This document shows, one piece after another, positions 57,081 to 64,000 of a stretch of DNA of 64,000 nt. The stretch covers positions 682,001 through 746,000 of the forward strand of contig JBAIAC010000007.1 in assembly GCA_037349315.1 (NCBI GenBank), written 5' to 3'. The translations under genes were made by a program, and so were the position numbers. Position 1 is the stretch's first letter. Each line of letters begins with the position of its first letter. Below the pieces are notes generated by a model, which was not told where the DNA came from, made no database searches, and saw only the letters and a program-made list of their open reading frames with translations. This DNA comes from Chelydra serpentina. Its lineage: Eukaryota; Chordata; Testudines; Chelydridae.

Positions 57081-57964
57081 TTTTTTTTGAAGGCTGCTAA
57101 ACTCTTGGCTTCAGTGACATCCTGCCGCAGGGAGTTCCGCAGGTGAATGGTGCAGGGGGCGATTGAAATCTTTCCTTTTATCGCGTTAAATCTCACCCCC
57201 GTGTGTTATCAGGAAAACTCCGCGAGTTATGGTGTTGGGGCGCGAACAGGCCTAGCCCTGCCCTGCGGGACTCTGCCCACGCTCACCCTGGGGCACGCAT
57301 GCCACCAGTCCAGCACCCAGGCCTGCCGGGGCCCTTCTGGAGTCAGGGCTCTGCGAAGACACGACCCAGCCCCCTCCACCCTCAGCGGCTATGACAGTGC
57401 CTGTTCTGGAACTGGCTCACCCCACACACTAGGCCTTTAGGGGGTGTCTACACAGCATTCTGGGCCCACCCCACTTTACAGACTGGGGTTAATGCTCTAA
57501 AAATAGCAGTGGAGACAGGGCTTTGAAGGGGCAGCTGGGACTCTAAAGCATAAGGGGGGGGAGAGGCTTCAACTTCAAAGTGCTGCTGCCACCAGCGTAA
57601 CCCCCCAGCTCCTTCTGGGGCTCCTGGCCGGCTCTGAAAGGCTGGGGAGAGGTTCCAGGTGAGACTCATGTTTAAAAAGCAGCCCGCAGGCCCTTCAGAG
57701 CAGTATCTGAGCAGGACAAGTGGCTCCACGAAGAGGAAAGGCACAGGCTGTTCCTGCTCTCCTCGCACCTACGTCGGCCTACATCTCCCCGTAAGAATCC
57801 TTCGCTGGGAGGCCTTCCGCCAAGCAAGTGAGCCCCTACTCCTGCCTTCCCTAAAGTCCGGTATCAATTTACCTCCCGCTGGTCCAAACCCACCTAGAAC
57901 AGGGCTTCTAGGGGTCAAATAAAGTGCATGGGGGCTGAAAAACAACAAGATTCCAATATAAATG

Positions 57965-58130
57965 CAGTGTTGGTGTAGCCATGTTGGTCTCAGGATGTTA
58001 GGGAGAAGCTTTCGAACGTACCCAGAGCTCTTTTCAGAGCTCAAGAGCAGCTCTGTGTAGGCTGGGAAGCTCGTCCGTCTCTCCCCAGCAGAAGCTGGTC
58101 CGATAAAAGATATTACCTCACCCACCGTTC
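57965..58130. mobile_element. Retroposon fragment (TGTAGCCATGTTGGTCTC family)
   Basis: TGTTGGTGTAGCCATGTTGG, then GAAGCTTTCGAACGTACCCA and AGAGCTCTTTTCAGAGCTC. The 3' part, reading GATAAAAGATATTACCTCAC, appears rearranged. A common turtle interspersed repeat; class uncertain. Confidence 0.55.
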
Positions 58131-58617
58131 TCTAATGAACCCACAGGACAGCCTCACTAAACAGCCTACACGTCCAGTCTGTTACAACCTAGTAGCAATG
58201 CAAGAGTTTAAAACCCAGCATCCACCTCCGAAAGTTTCCTCTCAGCAGCACGCTGTCATCCTTTGGTTGTTTCTGGATGCTAGAATGGCATCCTTCCAGG
58301 GCTCACATCTCTGCTTGGAATCACCCGGGGGCTTCATTGATGTGTGGCACCTTTTCTCCTCGTCTGACTCCGATGTCAATACCCTTATGGCTGTTTCTCA
58401 GTTTACAATACATTGGATCACATTGATTAACCGCTTTTGATTTCCTAATCTGCTGTTTGCCTTTCAAAGAACTCGAGGAGCCTAGGTCTTAAGTTGAATA
58501 CACAAAACTTGTTCACAAAATAACTAATACTTTGGCACCTTTCAAAGGTACTGAGGGTGTGAGCTAACTTCATATTTAGTGCTAATAATTGCACCCTGGG
58601 GTATTTTATCCTCGTTA

Positions 58618-58712
58618 TACAGGAGTACTTGTGGCACCTTAGAGACTAACAAATGGATGTCAGCATAAGCTATCGTGGGCTACAGTGCCACAAGTAATCC
58701 TGCTCTTTATAC
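58618..58712 (+). mobile_element. Short fold-back retroposon
   Basis: CAGGAGTACTTGTGGCACCT ... GTCAGCATAAGC, followed by the inverted partial core CAGTGCCACAAGTAATCCTG. TTATACA is repeated at both edges. A shorter version of the 22751-22937 arrangement. Confidence 0.65.
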
Positions 58713-58886
58713 AAGGTATAGACAATATTAGACAGACTCAATATTAGCAGCGACAAGTCGTGGGAAGAGACCATTTATGTCAAAGTGATGTTTGCTGTAC
58801 GGCATTTCTATAGCTGTACTTTTCCTTCCGCTGTTCTAAAGCAGGTCGTACTAACAGATGTGTCCTACTTCTAATACAGTCAGAAT

Positions 58887-58965
58887 AACCTCTGTTAGTC
58901 TGTAAGGTGCCACCGGACCCTTTGTCGCTTCTACAGATCCAGACTAACACGGCTCCCCCTCTGCT
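58887..58965 (-). mobile_element. Retroposon fragment of the same family, simple orientation
   Basis: The minus strand starts at a GGGGGAGCCGTGTTAGTC head and runs into GGTGGCACCTTACAGAC. AGAATAA occurs at both edges. No fold-back half. Confidence 0.65.
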
Positions 58966-59242
58966 AGAATAAGGTTGTGACTACACTAAAGCCACTGCAG
59001 CTGTGTCATTACAGAAGAATTCTTCTGACAACCTAGCCCCGTTGACACTAGGGGTTACGGCCACCTCCCGACACACAGGCTATGAAATACTGCACAGTCC
59101 TCAGCGATGTAGATTGGTAGATCTCATTTTCAAGTGTAGGCCAAGCAAGCTTTAGTAATAAATCACCTTTACATATGGCAAAAGTCATTTCTATACTAGA
59201 AAAGATAGCTAACTGCCACTGAAAGTTTGTGACCTATTTTAC

Positions 59243-59364
59243 CTCAACAAGCCAAGTGATAATTCAAGGACATTCCGATACCACCGTCTGGTGAAACTTT
59301 TCGTTGGAAAAGTCAGCTCAAAAGGATCTTCAATGAATCCCCTCGCGCTCAAATACGTACACAG
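59243..59364 (-). CDS. Possible exon of unidentified gene
   Basis: The 122-bp stretch is open in one frame on the minus strand and bounded by a good acceptor (ATATTTTTTCAG) and a donor (TTGAG|GTAAAA). The frame reads LCTYLSARGFIEDPFELTFP then TKSFTRRWYRNVLELSLGLL. I do not recognise the family. It enters in phase 0 and leaves in phase 2, so it does not join L2HGDH exon 2 (phase 1) or CDKL1 exon 2 (phase 0) in frame. It could be chance. Confidence 0.3.
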
Positions 59365-59651
59365 CTGAAAAAATATTTGCAGAAACAAAATATTTTTATC
59401 TAGTTTGCTTTGCCATTTGGGATTCTGTTAAAAATCTCACTAGCCACGGACTTTTGGTACATTCAGTTATTGGATGACTGCAGGCCTGGCATAGTCCCTT
59501 GACAGGACTGCACTGTGAAATTATTCCAAAGGGGAACCCTTCATTCATTTCCGATAGATGGGCAGATAGATACTGTTTCCCCATCATTAAAAAAGCCTCC
59601 CATTTTTTAATTAATTTGTTCCTCAATTCAATACCCTTAAAATTGCTATTG

Positions 59652-59653
<2 letters not shown>

Positions 59654-59685
<32 letters not shown>
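59654..59685. repeat. (GT)n microsatellite, copy 2
   Basis: Same position and about the same length as the 8363-8394 array. Confidence 0.95.
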
Positions 59686-59687
<2 letters not shown>

Positions 59688-59795
59688 AATTAAAATATCT
59701 TACAGACTGACACCAGGAAACCAGAAATAAGCAAGGGAAGAAAATGCAAACTTCTTTGTCACTCTCTGATACGGTGGACAACATGGATATCATAC

Positions 59796-59911
59796 CTAAC
59801 TCCTTCTCCTTTTCCAGCACACTGAACGTGAGCGATGGGTGTCGCAGAATGAGCTCTCTGGCAGACGCAAGCCCCACAATTCCACCGCCGACAACCACCA
59901 CATCAAAAGTG
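59796..59911 (-). CDS. L2HGDH: L2HGDH exon 2, duplicate copy
   Basis: Coding bases appear identical to 8505-8620, including the GGGIVG motif, the acceptor and the donor. There is no matching exon 3 to its left before CDKL1, so this copy cannot make a full enzyme in this arrangement. If the duplication is real, call it a partial gene copy. Confidence 0.8.
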
Positions 59912-61240
59912 CTATTTAAAAAAAGGAGGTCATGTTGTAAATGCTCGCTAGCAACATGCTTCACATTTACATGGAAAGAAGCTTCATTTTAGCAAATGAA
60001 TGTTGGACCCCTTTACAAACGTCTTCCTGAAGACCCACTTCTTCTGAAATGCATACAGGAAGCCCGCTGACTAAGTCATCCACTGATTTACCCGCTCATT
60101 TATGCTGAGGAAAGGTGCGGAAGGTTGGGAGGAAAGAGGGGGGGGGTGTTTTTTAAAAAAACCAAACACCTGGAAGTGAAGCTGGAAATTGCTGTGTGAG
60201 GAAGACTAGGGAGTTGAAGGGTGACAGAATACGCAGAGAAAATGTACAGTTCAGTGGGGGGGGGGGGGGGGGGGGGAAGGGGAAGGATTAAAATCCGTAA
60301 CTAACAAGGCATATGTCTATATTCACCCTGATCACAATACTTGTGTCTCATTTTGTCCAAGCGTCTTCTGTCTTTCTGTTTTAGATTTTATATTCTCCAG
60401 GACAGGGCCTGGAGTTGGAAAAGCGCCTAGCACATTTTGAGTGCTAGCACAATAACTAATAATGCTAAGAACGCAGTAGATTATCAAACTGTTTGCTCCT
60501 CCCTATTTTGATAGATGCAATTTTCCCTTCGATGACCTGGAATCAGCAAGTCCAAGGCTCCAACTTGACAGCGTCAAGTCATTCTTCCTGAGCATTTACG
60601 ACATCCCCATTCTCTGTGCAAGTCCATAGAAGAGCTACCATTTAGCCAGGCAGGAACTTTAGAGCAGACGCACAGATGAAGCCACAACCACAGATCTTAC
60701 TCCAATGTTGCGATCATCTGAATTTAATATTGTCTCATTGTTTCTTTGTACACCCCCTCCCCATCTGCGTGTACCCACCTGTGGTCTCATCTTATACTAA
60801 GATTGTAAGATCTTCAGGACAGGAACTGTCTTTTTGTTCTGTGGATTAGAATGTGGTGTACTGAGGACTGCGTTGGAATTGCAAGCTATCAATTTAAGAT
60901 GGGGAAGGTTTCTGAATCCAGCTTGCAGCCTAGAGCCTAGACGGCTCTGTAGCAAAGCATGAGCACAGCAGACAGACCATCTGGAAAGAGCCAGGTGGGG
61001 TGAGCTGTGTCTCAGTGACTTAGAGAGCAGCCTGTTTTTTCTCTCTGTGTGTGTTTTGAGGTTCTTGTGTGTTACTTGTTCTGAATTCTAAGAAATAAAG
61101 TAGTGTTCCATTGCAACCGTCTAACAACAGTATTTGTTTTCTATCTCATTTCTGGCTGCATGCTGTGAACATAACAAAGCATCCATTTTGTAATACAGGC
61201 TTAATACTTAATGGAATGACCATGTCTGAGAAGCTATGAC

Positions 61241-61341
61241 TAGAGCCCTGTATCCGCATCCATCTACGATCTGCAAAAGTGGTCCATGGATATCTGCAGA
61301 GGTGGATATAAAGCAGATATCCATGGATTTGCAGGGCTCTA
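61241..61341. mobile_element. 101-bp hAT MITE, duplicate copy
   Basis: Same TAGAGCCCTG ... CAGGGCTCTA element and GCTATGAC duplications as at 9941-10041. It was inserted before the block was duplicated. Confidence 0.9.
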
Positions 61342-62932
61342 GCTATGACAGAGTAATCTAAAGCCATCAACTCCAGGTATTCCTGATCCCCTGCAACAAC
61401 GATGAACTTTCTACGCAGTAGCCTGGCTGGGAGCAAGGACTGGAGTTACTCAGCCTATAGCAAATGGCTGGGAGATCTGCAGTTTCTTTTACTAGCTACA
61501 TGACCAAAGGAGCCAGCGACTAAAGTTAAGAAGAGGTGCCTCTGAGCAAGGAGGCTGTCCGTGTCCACTGCCATATGCCAAGAAACCTGTCCAGAGAGAG
61601 ACGCAAAGCAAGGAGTCTGCCTAGCCTAAGGATGTTGACCGGGCCTCGGGTTCACAGAAGAGAAGGATCAGACTAAAGGGGGGTGGAGGCGGGGAAGGGA
61701 TCATCTCAGGACTGTTTGTGGTTTCTTCAAAGATCTGTAACTCTGTGCTGTTTAAAGTGCCTATAATTAATACATTACTTTGCTAAGCTTGCATTCATCC
61801 GTTGTCTGCCACATTGTTCCAGTTAATCAAGAAGCTCAGTGCACCCAGAGCAAGGTGGAAGGAAGTCAGGAGATGTGTGTAAGCAACCGGGGGTTCGGGA
61901 GGCCTGTGATCCTGATTCAGAGGTCTAAAGCAGCTAGGCTGCAGAGCCCCTTGTCTCAAGGAAGAGGTACAGACATAATGTCTGCAACTGGGAGTGTGCC
62001 TTGGGGATCAAGAGCTAGACAGAGACCTGGCTGGCTTAGGAGCACACAGGATCCAGCCAGTGGGTCAGCTCACAAACCCGAGTCTGTCCAGAGCGGGGGA
62101 CTGGGTCAAACTGTGACACCAACTTGCAGTGACGCTTATTTTTTAAGAGACAATAGTTGTAGTTCCCATATTGTTGTGCGCTCAACATTCCTGACCCATT
62201 CATTCTTTCAGGGGAATCCAAGTGTTTTGGTTTATTTCACTACTGTTAGGCCACCACGTGCTCTAAGGTCCCAATTCTGCCAAAAGCCACGCACGTGCTT
62301 ATTTATGCCCTGCCTGTAATAATCCCACCACATCAGCGGACCACTCACCCCGGCAACAGTTAAGCACATGCTTAGGTTTTTGCAAGATTGGGTCCTAGGT
62401 GAGCTGTACTCGATCTACCTGCCCCCCAAAGGGGAAGTGGGGGGCACAGCGCGCTGCGAGCACCACAGGGGAATAGTTAACACACACCAGCGGCAGCTCT
62501 TTCCAGCAGACGCCAAGGTCACGTCTCAAACAGTTTCAGGGGCACAGGAGAAGCGTTAGGAGCCGCTGAAGGGTCACGGAGTTTCCCCGCGGGCAGATTT
62601 CGCGGCGAATCCTTCGCTCCCCCTGCAAGGGCAGAGATCGCTCAAGGAAAGCGCAGCGCAGCCGGGCCCGGGCCAACCTCCGCACCCGGGGCGAAGGCAG
62701 ACCCCGTCCCGCCAGCCCCCGCACGGCCAGCGGGCGCCGCCCCCATTCGGGCCAAGCGAGACTGAATCCGCTTCGGCTCCGTCTACTCCGAAGTAAGCGC
62801 GTCCACACGCTGGCCCGGCTCTAGTTCCAGTTCCCGCCCGCTGGGCTAGCGCCGGGCCGGGCGCGGTGGGGCTGAGCCGGGGTCCGTCCCCCGGCGCTCC
62901 CGCGGGAAGGGCCCCGACCCCGGCGGCCTCAC

Positions 62933-63003
62933 CTACTGCGGCGGCGCTGGGGCCCCCCCAGCCGGGCCCAGGCGCGGCCCGCCCTCAGCAACAGCGGCGG
63001 CAT
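62933..63003 (-). CDS. L2HGDH: L2HGDH exon 1, duplicate copy, one extra Leu codon
   Basis: ATG at 63001-63003. Reads [16 protein letters not shown] instead of [15 protein letters not shown]: a 3-bp in-frame difference in the presequence. The donor AG|GTGAGG is intact. No inactivating change seen. Confidence 0.8.
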
Positions 63004-63296
63004 CCTGGGCTCGTCCCGGCGGCGGCGGCTCTCGGCGCCCGAGCCCGCCCCCGCCCCGCTCCTCCCACCGCCTCGAGAGGAGGAGTCGGGCCGGCTGCTG
63101 CCCGGGTGTCGGAGAGGGCCGGAAGCAGGCCCAGGGGCGCCCCGCCGGGCCGCTCCCCGGTAGCCATGGGCGGGGTCCCGTCCCAGGGCTTCTCCTCCAG
63201 CCCCTGGGGCCGGGCCGGGCCTGCGCCGCCTCAGGCCGCAGGAAGCCCCGTGGCCGGCCAGGCTGAGCGCGGGGCAGCCCGTAGCCTGGCCGGGCC

Positions 63297-63655
63297 CGCC
63301 CCCGGCAGCGTAGCGGGCCCTGACACTAGCCAGGCCCCCGCCAGCCGCCCCTCGGGCCTGGCCGGGCCGCCCCCGGCAGCGTAGCGGGCCCTGACACTAG
63401 CCAGGCCCCCACCAGCCGCCCCTCAGGCCTGGCCGGGCCGCCCCCGGCAGCGTAGCGGGCCCTGACACTAGCCAGGCCCCCACCAGCCGCCCCTCGGGCC
63501 TGGCCGGGCCGCCCCCGGCAGCGTAGCGGGCCCTGACACTAGCCAGGCCCCCGCCAGCCGCCCCTCAGGCCTGGCTGGGCCGCCCCCGGCAGCGGGCCCT
63601 TACACTAGCCAGGCCCCCACCAGCCGCCCCTGGGGCCTGGCCGGGCTGCCTGGCT
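63297..63655. repeat. GC-rich minisatellite, duplicate copy (five units)
   Basis: CCCT(G/T)ACACTAGCC anchors near 63318, 63389, 63461, 63531 and 63597. Four of the five units keep GCGTAGCGGGCCC, against two of six in copy 1, so the arrays differ in length and composition. Confidence 0.88.
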
Positions 63656-64000
63656 CCTGCCAGTCTCTACACCAGGCCTCGAAGCCTCCAGGCACCCAGC
63701 GGGTTCTGGGTATGACAGGGGCGGGTGGCCCGGGCTCTGGGGCCTGTGAGGTGCAGGAGGTCAGACCGGAGGAGCAGGGTGGCCGCTTCAAACCATAAAC
63801 GTGTCTATCCCCAGGGGTGGCCAACCTGAGCCCAGGGGCAGCTCTGTGTTTTGTGCTGCCCCAAGCGGGGCAGTCAGGCAGCCGGCGGCGGCGTTCCTGC
63901 AGGCGTGCCCGCCGCTGAATCCGCGGGACCGGTGGACCTCCCGCAGAAACGCCGCCGAAGGCTGCCTGACTGCCGCCCTCCCAGCTGCCGGCCGGCCGCC

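Larger units (their letters stand above)
62571..63990. promoter_or_regulatory. CpG-island bidirectional promoter, duplicate copy
   Basis: Copy of 11270-12720 with the same divergent layout. If present in the genome it could fire leftwards through L2HGDH exons 1-2 towards CDKL1 and rightwards out of the window. Confidence 0.65.
59479..64000. repeat. Duplicated block, copy 2 (runs off the window)
   Basis: Direct copy of 8188-12725, roughly 99% identical by eye. It starts at the last 10 bp of the hAT element (TGCAGGCCTG) plus its right TSD GCATAGTC; the sequence to the left is unrelated to copy 1. It continues beyond 64000, so its right end is unknown. Confidence 0.95.

Overview
Vertebrate nuclear DNA, almost certainly from a cryptodiran turtle. 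The window carries tRNA-derived Pol III SINEs of the tortoise type (internal A and B boxes, CR1-like tail), several CR1 LINE 3' ends, and at least twelve non-autonomous hAT-type DNA transposons, most with exact 8-bp target-site duplications. The gene order L2HGDH (minus), DMAC2L/ATP5S (plus), CDKL1 (minus) is the one known from human chromosome 14q21. There are no operons; all genes are split, and every splice site I assigned is GT-AG with matching codon phases.

Layout. 1-11.7 kb: L2HGDH exons 5 to 1 on the minus strand, encoding about the first 210 residues; the remaining exons lie left of the window. 11.3-12.7 kb: a CpG-rich bidirectional promoter with a GC-rich minisatellite. 13.66-18.43 kb: the four coding exons of DMAC2L on the plus strand (200 aa), with an R2-like LINE fragment in the first coding intron. 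18.4-23.5 kb: tail-to-tail intergenic and 3' UTR sequence. 23.46-56.63 kb: all nine coding exons of CDKL1 on the minus strand (352 aa), with long repeat-rich introns (intron 1 is about 15 kb) and a CpG-island promoter at 56.5-57.1 kb. 59.48-64.0 kb: a second, roughly 99% identical copy of the L2HGDH exon 2, exon 1 and promoter block at 8.19-12.73 kb, in direct orientation and running off the window's right end.

Gene roles. L2HGDH is the mitochondrial FAD enzyme that oxidises L-2-hydroxyglutarate. DMAC2L is a mitochondrial leucine-rich-repeat protein linked to ATP synthase (factor B). The two share a head-to-head promoter. CDKL1 is a CMGC-family kinase linked to cilia and has its own promoter.

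The most notable point is the 4.5-kb duplication. Its left breakpoint lies 10 bp inside the terminal inverted repeat of a hAT element, its two L2HGDH exons are intact, and copy 2 has an in-frame extra leucine codon in exon 1. It is either a recent segmental duplication or an assembly (haplotig) duplication; sequence alone cannot decide. Also notable are fold-back retroposons with 11-12-bp target duplications, an rDNA-type R2-like fragment far from rDNA, and an unidentified exon-like ORF at 59.24-59.36 kb.
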